Below, piece after piece: positions 50,408 through 59,418 of a stretch of DNA of 64,000 bases. Every line of letters begins with the position of its first letter. Within the stretch, counting starts at the first letter, position 1. The notes under the pieces are model-generated. The model was not told where the DNA came from, did no database searches, and was given only the letters and a program-made list of their open reading frames with translations. A program made the translations under genes and the position numbers. This DNA comes from Caryophanales bacterium UBA784 (GTDB taxonomy: Bacteria > Bacillota_I > Bacilli_A > RFN20 > CAG-288). The stretch is taken from assembly GCA_002297045.1 (NCBI GenBank), contig DBJE01000013.1:248001-312000 (forward strand). The letters run 5' to 3'.

Positions 50408-52525
50408 ATGAAAAAAAGACTACCTTATTTATTTGTTTTGTGCCTGCCCTGTTTTCTTATGGCCTGTCAGGGGAATCCTTCGAATGGAAAGCCTAGCGGG
50501 ACAGGCTGGAACACAAACACGGCAGAAAAGCCGACGGCAGCCCCGGGGGATAATAAGCCGAGTGTTTCTTCCGGAAAGGAAAGCGAGTCGACAAGCCAGG
50601 AAACGGACCCCGAGAAAAGGAAAATCGTTCTTCCTGTTGAACCGGTTCTTAATCGCAGCATCCCGATTTTTGCTATCCTTCCCGAAGGAAAAAGCGGTAT
50701 TGTTACCTGGACCTCTTCCAATAAGGATATTATTTCCGTTTCTTCCCGGCCTTCTCTGACCGATTCCAATGACCCGACAAAGAACTGGAAGACGGAAGGA
50801 TCGTTAAGGACCAAACAAAGCGGAGAAGTGACGATTACCGCTACCCTTGCTTCCGATCCGAGTGTCACTGCCTCTATCTCAGTCGGCCTTGGGGAAAGAT
50901 ACGGGGAAAGGGATAAGGCATTGTATGATTCTCTTTCCGGTTCCCTTAAGGCGGTTTCCGTTGAGACGAATAAGACGTTTGACAATTCTCTGAATGAAAC
51001 CTCGAGTGAGGAATCCTATGAGATTACCACTGTCTTTGAGGAAAATGCAGCGCCTGTCGATCCTTCCAGTGTGAACTATACCGATGCCTTTCAGCTGAAG
51101 GAAAAGGATCTTAAGACCGGAAAAGAGACCATTAATAATTCCCGTGTCAAAGGCAATTCCTCTCAGGTGGCTAAAGAGGAAATCGACATCAACAATAAGG
51201 TCATCAAGACTCCGGTCAAGAACGATGACGGCGAACAGTTCAAATTCGATTCCTCTTACTATATTAATTTGCTTAAGGATTCAGAGGCATTCGGAAACGA
51301 TAAGTTTGTCTCCTATGACGGAGGAAATACCTATCATTATATTTCCGGTTATATAGGAAGGGATGAGCTTGCCCTTAATTACACGAGGAATTCTTCCTTC
51401 TCGCCCGATGATGTCTACTTCGAGGTCAAGGACGGAAAAGTTGTTTCCCTGAATAGGGTCTCCGCCCCATATAAAAGGAACGAGACCGATACGGTTTATA
51501 ATGGCCGCGTGCTGAAGACGACCTTCTCTGAACTAGGCACGGCAAAAATCGACCACCTTACTCCCTATGCCTCTGATCCGAATGTCTCTCCTCTCTTTGC
51601 CAAGGCGAAAAAGAATCTTCTTGACGGCAGGAACTATACCAATACGACGACGATATTCTCTTCAACTGAACAGACAACGAAGAAACTTGTCATCAAGTAC
51701 ACTTCCGATGCCATTGATCAGAGGATTTACGATACCGACGGCACTGTTTCCTCCCATGAGGGAGTGAAAGTCCTTGACGGAAAGCTGATTCAGTATTCCT
51801 ACGACGAAGAAAAGAATGTGCTGACCAAGATCAAGGATAGGGAAGGAACGATTGCGAATCAATATCCGACGTTTACTTTCTCCGATGATATTTTCTATGT
51901 GGACGGAGATAACTATAAAACCTATCAGGACTTCGGAAGCGAAATCCTCTTCTATAGCGGATATCTGACTAACGATGTGAAATCTGGGTCGGCAAAGAAT
52001 AAGGCAAGTGTTTCCTTTGAAGGGGAGAACTTTAAAACCAGGGAAGGCACTTTTTCTTCTGAACTTACACAGGAAAATTATGATGTGAAGAGGGATTTTT
52101 CTGCTATCGGGACAACGACGATTGATCTTGACTTCTCTAAGCTTGAAACCCCCAAAGCGGATTCCTGGGAAAGTGATCCTGAATTAACAGAGATCGCCAA
52201 GGAAAGGGAGGCCTGCCATAGGCTCGATAAGCTTCCGTATAGGAAGTGTTCTGTTGGTTATAGAGGCGTGTTCCAGAACGTTAAAGATGATAACAAAATC
52301 AAAAAAGCAGACGGAACGGAAGAAGATATTACCGGAAAATGCAGTTATCTTAAAACGAAAAACTTTGGAACAGTAGAAGAGGTTAATCAATTTGTGCAGT
52401 CTTATAAGGATCTGATTGTCAGTAAAGGCTTTGCCTTAACCAGTGCAACACTAGGCTCAGGAAACATCCCTCTTTATCAAAAGAGCGGAAGTGATTACTA
52501 TATCGGCGTTGCTGCTGGTGGCTAA
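50408..52525 (+). CDS. Large lipoprotein with bacterial Ig-like segment
   Basis: 705 residues, lipobox LMAC (Cys 20), long Ser/Thr/Lys-rich linker. Residues about 85-155 (GIVTWTSSNKDIISVSS ... GEVTITATLASDPSVTASISV) look like a BIG_2-type immunoglobulin domain. The rest is beta-rich and unrecognised; it contains repeated Tyr/Lys/Asp-rich strands such as FKFDSSYYINLLKDSEAF. Probably a surface-exposed adhesin or binding protein. Own promoter and terminator. No link to the flavin genes is visible. Confidence 0.6.
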   Translation: MKKRLPYLFVLCLPCFLMACQGNPSNGKPSGTGWNTNTAEKPTAAPGDNKPSVSSGKESESTSQETDPEKRKIVLPVEPVLNRSIPIFAILPEGKSGIVTWTSSNKDIISVSSRPSLTDSNDPTKNWKTEGSLRTKQSGEVTITATLASDPSVTASISVGLGERYGERDKALYDSLSGSLKAVSVETNKTFDNSLNETSSEESYEITTVFEENAAPVDPSSVNYTDAFQLKEKDLKTGKETINNSRVKGNSSQVAKEEIDINNKVIKTPVKNDDGEQFKFDSSYYINLLKDSEAFGNDKFVSYDGGNTYHYISGYIGRDELALNYTRNSSFSPDDVYFEVKDGKVVSLNRVSAPYKRNETDTVYNGRVLKTTFSELGTAKIDHLTPYASDPNVSPLFAKAKKNLLDGRNYTNTTTIFSSTEQTTKKLVIKYTSDAIDQRIYDTDGTVSSHEGVKVLDGKLIQYSYDEEKNVLTKIKDREGTIANQYPTFTFSDDIFYVDGDNYKTYQDFGSEILFYSGYLTNDVKSGSAKNKASVSFEGENFKTREGTFSSELTQENYDVKRDFSAIGTTTIDLDFSKLETPKADSWESDPELTEIAKEREACHRLDKLPYRKCSVGYRGVFQNVKDDNKIKKADGTEEDITGKCSYLKTKNFGTVEEVNQFVQSYKDLIVSKGFALTSATLGSGNIPLYQKSGSDYYIGVAAGG

Positions 52526-52841
52526 AGTGGAAAAGAAGCCCGTCTCTATGCCGCAGGAGGCAATGTCACGATACCCACGACATATTAGAGTCTGGCTGTT
52601 TTCCGTAATCAAATACCGCCGCACAGATTTTTCTATGTGGCGGTTTTCTGGTAAAAATTGTTTTGCTTCTTCCCCGGTTTGTACAAAAAGAAAGGGGATA
52701 AGGGCGAGGCTTATTACCCAGGTTCCGCCCTTCCGCTTTTTACGGCGGTAATCTCTTTCTATGCAAAACACGAATAATAGAAATCTTCTTATTTTTTCCT
52801 CATTGTTTATCAAAAGGAGTAAAATCTTTGATAGAGGCTAA
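52526..52841. other. Intergenic region with terminator and short promoter
   Basis: Holds a terminator (52611-52655: ACCGCCGCACA with TGTGGCGGT then TTTTC), a second GC-rich inverted repeat near 52727-52748, and a -10 box TAAAAT at 52820-52825 for the next operon, about 17 bases before its ATG. No gene seen. Confidence 0.55.
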
Positions 52842-54281
52842 ATGGAAAACATCATTGAATTACTTCTTCAAGCGGTCAAAGAAGTTCCTGAACTGGTTCT
52901 TTTTTCGGATTCGGAAAAAGAAGTTACTTATGCCAAGGCTCTTTGTAGGGTAAAATCCATTGCCCTGTACTTGAAGAAAAAGAAGATTGTCCATCAGCCA
53001 ATCCTCGTTCCGGTCGACCGGAATGTCGAGACTCCTCTTCTTTTCCTTGGAATTGCCGCTTCTTCCAATTACTATGTTCCTATCGATAAAGGGGCAAAGG
53101 AAGAAAGATGGAAAGACAGGATAGAAAGGGGCTCAATCCGTTATGGTTTCACTTCCCGGGAGGGACTTCTTTCCCTTTCTTTTTCGGAAGCAAGGGAAAT
53201 AAATCCTAGCGCAAATGAATTCAATGCCATGGCCGAAGAATACCGGAAAGAGGAACCTCTTTATCTCAGGTTTACCTCTGGTTCGACAGGGAAGCCGAAA
53301 GGTGTCCTGAAATCCCATGAAAATGTTCTCTCTTTTGCTGAGAACTTCCGAAAGACCTTTCCGGAAATTCCTGACGGCCAAAGAATCGCCAATCAGACGC
53401 CTTTCTTTTTTGACGCCTCAGCCAAGGACATTTATCTCACCCTTAAGCTAAAAGGGACCCTTTTTATTCCGCCTAAGGAAGCATTTGTGCTGCCGAATAA
53501 ATCCGTTGAGTACCTTAACGAAAAGAAAATCACGAGGATCAGGTGGGTTCCTTCTGCTTTGATTCTGATTGCCAGACTCCGCGTCCTTGCTTTTGTCAAA
53601 CCTCTCTATCTTCGTTATGTCTTCTTTATCGGAGAAGTCTTCCCGGTGAAATACTTCAACAGCTGGATTACCTATCTGCCCGACGTTAGGTATGTGAACT
53701 GGTATGGCTCGACGGAAATCGCCGGTGCCTGCCTATGTGCACGGCTTACCCATCCCTATCCGGAAGATAAGCCTCTTCCTCTCGGCAAACCTCTCTTTGG
53801 CAATGATGTCCGCCTTGTCGATGGTGAAATTGTTGTCTCTTCGAAACAGGTGGCACTTGGCTACCTTCATGACGAAGAAAGAAACAGGAAGACATTCGTT
53901 CCGGCTAATGATGGAAGTACCCTTCTCCATACTGGTGATTTTGGCCATTATGATGAAAAAGGAAATATTATCTTCTCCTCCCGGAAGGATTTCCAGATTA
54001 AGCATCTTGGGTATCGGATTGAACTACAGGACATCGAAGCCCATGCGATGGAGCTTAGCTATAGGTCAGCTTGCTGCTGCCTCTACAAAAAGGATAAAAT
54101 CATTCTTATCGCCTGCCTGAATAAGGGGATTGATAAAACCATAGGGGAGGTAAAAACGGATCTAAGCAAGGTCCTTGCCGACTATAGGAGGCCAAGTAAG
54201 ATTGTTTTCCTCGATTCCCTTCCCTTGAACGGGAATGGTAAGATTGACCGTACGCTTCTAGAACAAGAAAGGACTGACTGA
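52842..54281 (+). CDS. dltA: DltA-like D-alanine--carrier protein ligase (AMP-binding)
   Basis: 479 residues. Adenylation enzyme with YLRFTSGSTGKPKG (P-loop, about residue 143), WYGSTEIAG, LLHTGDFGHYDEKG and the A10 motif GNGKIDR with catalytic Lys. AGG codons at 54186-54191 lie in the DY..P segment where the family has LP.YM.P, so AGG reads as Met. It would activate D-alanine (or another small amino acid) and load the carrier encoded next. First gene of an A-C-B-D operon with a leader of roughly 10 bases. Confidence 0.85.
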   Translation: MENIIELLLQAVKEVPELVLFSDSEKEVTYAKALCRVKSIALYLKKKKIVHQPILVPVDRNVETPLLFLGIAASSNYYVPIDKGAKEERWKDRIERGSIRYGFTSREGLLSLSFSEAREINPSANEFNAMAEEYRKEEPLYLRFTSGSTGKPKGVLKSHENVLSFAENFRKTFPEIPDGQRIANQTPFFFDASAKDIYLTLKLKGTLFIPPKEAFVLPNKSVEYLNEKKITRIRWVPSALILIARLRVLAFVKPLYLRYVFFIGEVFPVKYFNSWITYLPDVRYVNWYGSTEIAGACLCARLTHPYPEDKPLPLGKPLFGNDVRLVDGEIVVSSKQVALGYLHDEERNRKTFVPANDGSTLLHTGDFGHYDEKGNIIFSSRKDFQIKHLGYRIELQDIEAHAMELSYRSACCCLYKKDKIILIACLNKGIDKTIGEVKTDLSKVLADYRRPSKIVFLDSLPLNGNGKIDRTLLEQERTD

Positions 54282-54283
54282 TT

Positions 54284-54523
54284 ATGGAAGAGACACAGAA
54301 TAAGATTCTTGCCATCCTTAAGGACAGGCATCCGGAAGTGGAGGATTTCCTCTCTGTCAAGGAACTTGTCCACCAAGGGATTCTCAATTCGCTTGACATT
54401 GTCAGGCTTGTCGGTGAACTTTCCGATACCTTTGATATTCAGATTCCTCCGTCCGAAATCAACTATGATAATTTCGACACGGTCGAGGGACTGACGAAGA
54501 TGGTCGAACGGCTCAAAGACTGA
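54284..54523 (+). CDS. dltC: DltC-like carrier protein
   Basis: 79 residues, acyl-carrier fold. Phosphopantetheine attachment at Ser36 in GILNSLDIVRL; FDIQIPPSEINYDNFDTV follows as in DltC. The usual DSL motif is NSL here. Two bases separate it from dltA and one from the MBOAT gene, so the four genes are one translation-coupled unit. Confidence 0.87.
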   Translation: MEETQNKILAILKDRHPEVEDFLSVKELVHQGILNSLDIVRLVGELSDTFDIQIPPSEINYDNFDTVEGLTKMVERLKD

Positions 54524-54524
54524 A

Positions 54525-56141
54525 ATGTCGCTTCCACCTTTTTCTTTTGCCGGCTTCACCTCTCTGTACTTTATCCCATTTTTTCTATTGACCTTAGTTC
54601 TCTATTATCTGACCAAGAAGAAGTATCGTTACATCACTCTTCTTGTCTGTTCTCTTGCCTTTTATGGAAGGATCAGCTGGAATTCCCTTTTCTTTATCGC
54701 GAGTACAATCGTTTCGATGTACTTCTTTGCCAGAGCGATATCCTCCAATCTGAAGCGACAGAAAGAGTATTTGCAGGCAAACAAGGAAGTGAGGACAAGG
54801 GAAGAAAAGAAAGCCTATAAGGAAAAGGAGAAGAAAAAGAGAAAGAGGTTCCTGATCCTTGGTATTGTCTTTAATCTTGCCCTTTTGGCTATTAGGAAAT
54901 ACAGGAACTTCTTTATTCTTAACCTGAATGGCATTATCCATTGGTTTAACAAAGATGTCACAATAGGCAGTCTTAATCTTTTTCTTCCTCTCGGTATTTC
55001 CTTTTATGTTTTCCAGGCTATCGGATATCTTGTCGATGTCTACTGGCAGAAAATCGAGGCGGAAGAGAACTTTTTGAAGTTTGCCCTCTTCCTCTGCTAT
55101 TTTCCTAAGGTCATGCAAGGGCCGATTGTCCGATACGGCGAAAGGAAGGACGCCCTTTTCGGGGAACATGATTTCGACTATACCACCTTCACGGACGGAC
55201 TTAAGCGTACCCTATATGGATATAGGAAGAAACTGGTGATCGCCGATACTCTGCTTGGTTTTATCCGCTTTGGATTCGGTAATCCGGAAGTTCTGTCCGG
55301 ACTAGAGGCCAGGCTTGTCGTTGTGTTCTATTTCATCCAGGATTACTGTGATTTCTCCGGCTATAGGGACATTGCCATCGGACTATCCAATACAAGGGGA
55401 ATCAAACTGCCTGAGAACTTCAACCATCCTTATTTTGCCATCGGCATCGATGACTATTGGCGGAGATGGCATTCCACTTTAGGAAGCTGGTTTAAGGATT
55501 ATCTTTTCTATCCTTTGTCTCTTTCCCGCTTCTCCCTTAAACTTGGCAAGGCGGGGAAGAAGCTATTTAAGAACTTTGGCAAGAAGGTACCGGCCGTTTT
55601 CGGTCTGACGGTCGTCTGGTTTAGGACCGGTTTATGGCATGGGGCTAGCTGGAACTATGTGCTCTGGGGCCTTTACTACGGCTTTATCATCATCCTATCC
55701 GTCTGCTTCCAGCCTCTGATTGGAAAATTCTACGAAAAGAGTAAACTGAAGGACAATCCTTTCTGGATAGCCTTTCAGCATATCCGTACCCTTTTCCTCC
55801 TTGCCATCGGAAAGATTCTCTTTAGGGCCCCTTCCTTAAAGGATGCCTATACGCTGTTTATCAAATGTTTTTCCTATTCCCCCTCCTATTGCTCCATCAC
55901 CAATCTGAACAATCAGCTAGGTTATATTTCAAGGATTGCCGCACTCGCCCTGTCCCTTGCCGTACTTATTGTCGATATCATCCAGGAGAAAAAGCCGGAT
56001 ACCTCCTTGCTCGCGAAGTTAAACCGCAAACCTCTTGCCCTTCAGTGGTCTTTGCTTATCCTGCTTGTCGTTTCCGTTGTCTGGTTTGGCTTCTATGGTT
56101 CCGGACTTCCCCATTATGACTTCGGCTACATTCAGTTCTAG
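54525..56141 (+). CDS. dltB: DltB-like MBOAT acyltransferase
   Basis: 538-residue membrane O-acyltransferase with about eleven helices. Hallmarks: LPENFNHPYFAIGIDDYWRRWH, FKDYLFYPL and the catalytic His372 in GLWHGASWN. The codon at 55623-55625 before TGLWHG is AGG; homologues have Leu/Met. A long basic insert (about 70-115) distinguishes it from typical DltB (~400 residues). Moves the activated D-alanyl group across the membrane with the carrier protein. Confidence 0.87.
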   Translation: MSLPPFSFAGFTSLYFIPFFLLTLVLYYLTKKKYRYITLLVCSLAFYGRISWNSLFFIASTIVSMYFFARAISSNLKRQKEYLQANKEVRTREEKKAYKEKEKKKRKRFLILGIVFNLALLAIRKYRNFFILNLNGIIHWFNKDVTIGSLNLFLPLGISFYVFQAIGYLVDVYWQKIEAEENFLKFALFLCYFPKVMQGPIVRYGERKDALFGEHDFDYTTFTDGLKRTLYGYRKKLVIADTLLGFIRFGFGNPEVLSGLEARLVVVFYFIQDYCDFSGYRDIAIGLSNTRGIKLPENFNHPYFAIGIDDYWRRWHSTLGSWFKDYLFYPLSLSRFSLKLGKAGKKLFKNFGKKVPAVFGLTVVWFRTGLWHGASWNYVLWGLYYGFIIILSVCFQPLIGKFYEKSKLKDNPFWIAFQHIRTLFLLAIGKILFRAPSLKDAYTLFIKCFSYSPSYCSITNLNNQLGYISRIAALALSLAVLIVDIIQEKKPDTSLLAKLNRKPLALQWSLLILLVVSVVWFGFYGSGLPHYDFGYIQF

Positions 56142-56150
56142 GAGGAAAAC

Positions 56151-57239
56151 ATGGATAGACAGAAACTAAAAAAACCTCTTCGGTTCTTTTCTTTCTTTAC
56201 CTTAGCCGCCCTTGTCCTTGCCCTCATTGATCATTTCCTGTTCTTTCCGTTAGGACCGGAGACCACCTCCTATGGCACCTTCTACCAGGAAAAGAAGGAC
56301 TCCCTGGATTTGGTCATGGTCGGTTCTTCAACTGTCCGGGATGGATATATTCCAAGGGAAAGGTATAAGGAATACGGAATCACTTCCCATTCCGTCGATT
56401 CCTCCCCCACCCATCTGGAAGTCATTAAAATCGCCATCGACGAAATCGGAAGAACCCAGAAGCCGAAGGTCGTCTACATCGACCTTAACGGACTGAATAA
56501 TCAGACTAAGGATAATGCCCCGACTTTCGTCAAAGACTATTTTTCCTCTAGGCCGGACGACGAAGAGACAAGGAAGGTGAAGGAAGGACTGAGGAGAAAA
56601 TACCCTTATCTGAAACAGGAGAAATCCTGGGAGCCATTTAGCGGACATAATTCTTTCCGACAGCAGATATACTGGGAATCCTTTGTCTACAACAAACAGT
56701 TCTATACGAAAGGCTATTTCCCTCACACCCGGGTAAAAGAGGTAAAGTTGACTAAAGTCGATCCGGATAAGACTCTTCCTTTAAGCAAAGATGCGGAAGA
56801 ATACCTTGAGGAAATCCTTCTTCTGTGCAAGAAGTACCCTTCCATCCGTTTTCTTTTCGGACAGAGGCCTAGATATCTTTCTGACGAGATTTCCTCTTTC
56901 GACAGGTACCAGATCCATTCGCCGCTAGAAGCAAGTTACAGGGTCCGTTCGGCCAAGAAGAAGGTTGAGGAGAATGGCTATACTTTCCTTGACTACACCA
57001 GCAACGAGTTTTTAAAAGAGGTAATCGGACTTGATCCGAAAAAGGACCAGTACGATGCCGAACACCTCAATCATCGCGGAGCGAAGAAGTTCACGAAGTA
57101 TTTCGGAAGATACCTCAGGGATAATTTCTTCAAGGAAAAGCCGAAGCACTCTTCCGCCGTGACGGAAGAATTCGACAAGACCTATGAAGGATATCGGAAG
57201 ATTGCACAAAAGGCAGAGAAGAAGCTTGGTAGGAAGTAA
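56151..57239 (+). CDS. dltD: DltD-like SGNH-type protein
   Basis: 362 residues with an N-terminal membrane anchor (about 13-33). Ser of the SGNH fold in MVGSSTVRDGYIP and a C-terminal D-x2-H in YDAEHLNHRGAKKFTKYF. Such proteins complete D-alanylation of teichoic acid on the outer face. Being last in the A-C-B-D string it is called DltD-like, although identity with true DltD is low and other acyl acceptors are possible. Confidence 0.8.
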   Translation: MDRQKLKKPLRFFSFFTLAALVLALIDHFLFFPLGPETTSYGTFYQEKKDSLDLVMVGSSTVRDGYIPRERYKEYGITSHSVDSSPTHLEVIKIAIDEIGRTQKPKVVYIDLNGLNNQTKDNAPTFVKDYFSSRPDDEETRKVKEGLRRKYPYLKQEKSWEPFSGHNSFRQQIYWESFVYNKQFYTKGYFPHTRVKEVKLTKVDPDKTLPLSKDAEEYLEEILLLCKKYPSIRFLFGQRPRYLSDEISSFDRYQIHSPLEASYRVRSAKKKVEENGYTFLDYTSNEFLKEVIGLDPKKDQYDAEHLNHRGAKKFTKYFGRYLRDNFFKEKPKHSSAVTEEFDKTYEGYRKIAQKAEKKLGRK

Positions 57240-57442
57240 GTGATTAAGCCCCGGTGAATAAGAAAGACCCTTATGGAACGAGAAGTCGTTTCTTCTATTT
57301 TCTGTTATATACCGCAGAAAAAATCACAAGGATTGAATTAAGGAAACAGAAAAATCTTTGCTCTGCCTATTTTGAAAAGGTCCTTCTTCTTTTTATCCGC
57401 TTAAAACTATTTATTCGGCAAAGGGGTCTAGGACAACCCTTG

Positions 57443-59161
57443 TTAAGGATGCAGTGTGATGTTGCTTTCTTCGCTTCTTGGAAGGATATCCTGGCAGGAT
57501 CTTTCCGCAATAAAATTAAGATGGTCTCCGCAGCGCTCGAGGTTTCCTACCAAGTTGATATAGACATTGGAGCTTTGCGGTTTACATTCCCCCTTCTCTA
57601 GGCGCAGCAGGTGTCCATGGACCCTTTTTGTCCGTAATTCGTCAATTCCTTCCTCCCTTTCGCGGACCCTTGCAAGTTCGCCAAGGGAAGGAAAGTCGAC
57701 AATCCGGTCCACCTTGATAAACCTTGTGTTGATCTTTTCCCGCCTTTCCTTTAGCTCTTCGATGACTATGCCAGAGAAGACTAGATTGTCTTCTACCTCA
57801 TGCCGGGTATAGCCTACGATATTGTCAGCCACTTCCGTCAGGCGGACAATGTCGGCAAGATCCAAATGCCTTCGGGATATCCGCTTCTGTGATTTCTCGC
57901 TTACTCCCTTTGCGGATATCTGGACTAAAAACCCGCTTAATTCCTTTGACCTATGGAGGACTTTACTTTCCCTTTGGTCTATCTGTTCCTTCTTTCCTTC
58001 GTCCTGGCTAAGAAATGCCTCAAGGGCAAGGTTTAAATCGTTAAGTGCCCTATCCGCCCTTTTGTGATAAAAGCGTACCGCCTGATTTAAGGCAAGTTCC
58101 GGCGTAGAAAGAAGCCGGACTTCGAGTAAGTCCGCCTTGTCCTTTCCCTTTTCCGGAATGATCTTCCTTGCTAGAAGGACAAGAAGCTTTGTCCTTGGCA
58201 GGAAAAGGATGGTGGTCAGGACATTGAAGAAGGTGTGGAACATGGCAATCTGAGTTGCCGGAGAGGAGAACCATTTTGCGAAGGTCCTCTCCCTTGCCTT
58301 AGGCCAGGCTAGGAGGATGGCAAAGAAGAAAAGGGAGCCAAAGACATTGAAGAGAAGATGGATGATGGATGCCCGCTTCCCGTTCGTCGACGAGCCGATG
58401 GCGGAAAGAAGCGCCGTGGAGCAGGAGCCGATGTTCGATCCAAGAATCAGATAAAGGACACCGTTTCCGCTTCCCCCAACGACGGCCCCCGCCCTTGCTA
58501 AGGCAAGGATGATGGAGGTCACTGCGCTTGAAGACTGCGCTAGGACAGTCAAGCCTATGCCGATAAGGAGAAGAAGGAATGGATTGCTAAGGTTTATCAG
58601 CCCGTCTTTTAATCCTTCATTGGACAGGAACAGGCCTTGCCTGTTCTCTGTCCTTGTTTCTAGCCCCAAAAAAAGCAGCCCCAGGCCGGAAATCCTGTTT
58701 CCGGCAAAGGCTGCCTTCGGGTACTTCTTTTTCACAAAGAGACTGACAAGGACACCGACAAGCGTTAAGGAAATGATGACTTCCGTTAAAGGAAAGGAAG
58801 AAGAGGAAAGGCCGCCTAAGGCGACAATCTGTGCCGTGATGGTCGTTCCGATATTCGCTCCCCTGATATAAGTGGCCGCCTGGGTCAGGGTCCTTACTCC
58901 GGCGTTGACAAAGCCGACAACCATGATGGTCGTTGCCCCGCTTGACTGCCTGATCCTTGTGGCAAGCGTTCCTATTCCTACTCCAGCGAGCTTTGAGTTG
59001 GCCGTACGGGCGAAAAGCTTCTTTAATCCGCCTGTCGCTAGCCGTTCTGTCGCTTCCTGAAGCCTGTTCCTTCCGATGAACAGAGCCCCTAGGCCTCCGA
59101 TCCTTAAGAGTACGGCAATTAACGTAGACGTTGCTTCCTGGGCTTGGGTAAGAAAGAACAT
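57443..59161 (-). CDS. Na/Pi cotransporter with PhoU-like C-terminus
   Basis: 572 residues. Two inverted repeats typical of the NptA/PNaS family: QSSGATTIMVV with GANIGTT in the first and QSSSAVTSIILA with GSNIGSC in the second, then a helical PhoU-like domain (about 340-560). Under AGG as Met the early helix reads FIGMNML and the first repeat TMIMQSSGATT and IMGANIGTT, matching the family's FLFGM.LM and ILGANIGTT. Imports phosphate with sodium, the PhoU part probably regulating it. Start 59161 follows AAAGGAAA with 11-base spacing; TATACT at 59187-59192. Confidence 0.9.
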   Translation of the reverse strand: MFFLTQAQEATSTLIAVLLRIGGLGALFIGRNRLQEATERLATGGLKKLFARTANSKLAGVGIGTLATRIRQSSGATTIMVVGFVNAGVRTLTQAATYIRGANIGTTITAQIVALGGLSSSSFPLTEVIISLTLVGVLVSLFVKKKYPKAAFAGNRISGLGLLFLGLETRTENRQGLFLSNEGLKDGLINLSNPFLLLLIGIGLTVLAQSSSAVTSIILALARAGAVVGGSGNGVLYLILGSNIGSCSTALLSAIGSSTNGKRASIIHLLFNVFGSLFFFAILLAWPKARERTFAKWFSSPATQIAMFHTFFNVLTTILFLPRTKLLVLLARKIIPEKGKDKADLLEVRLLSTPELALNQAVRFYHKRADRALNDLNLALEAFLSQDEGKKEQIDQRESKVLHRSKELSGFLVQISAKGVSEKSQKRISRRHLDLADIVRLTEVADNIVGYTRHEVEDNLVFSGIVIEELKERREKINTRFIKVDRIVDFPSLGELARVREREEGIDELRTKRVHGHLLRLEKGECKPQSSNVYINLVGNLERCGDHLNFIAERSCQDILPRSEESNITLHP

Positions 59162-59225
59162 GCTGTTTTGTTTCCTTTGGCTTAATAGTATAGAAAAACT
59201 TACAATTACGCCATCTTAAATTGAT

Positions 59226-59239
59226 AGAAAGCGCTACCA
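59226..59239 (+). promoter_or_regulatory. cre-like site upstream of the Na/Pi gene
   Basis: AGAAAGCGCTACCA matches 13 of 14 positions of the TGWAANCGNTNNCA consensus; about 70 bases before the start of the phosphate transporter. Function unproven. Confidence 0.3.
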
Positions 59240-59418
59240 ATAAAGTTTATGAACCTAGAATGTATAGATACATTGACAATTTAAAAACCTTAATCCCTTG
59301 CCTGTAGGGGGAACAACGCATCGTTTTTTCTGTTTGGCGGTTCTTTCTAGGCTATTGAGGGAAAAGGTCTCTGCAAGGGAAAATCCTTTCCAAGCCTGCC
59401 AATGCCGTTTGTCTTTCT

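Noticed and set aside
52457..52813. Minus-strand frame between the large lipoprotein and the Dlt-like operon.
   Set aside because: Covers a terminator hairpin and the lipoprotein 3' end; no family or ribosome-binding site.
57254..57601. Plus-strand frame after the DltD-like gene.
   Set aside because: Overlaps the 3' end of the Na/Pi gene antisense, low-complexity translation, no ribosome-binding site.
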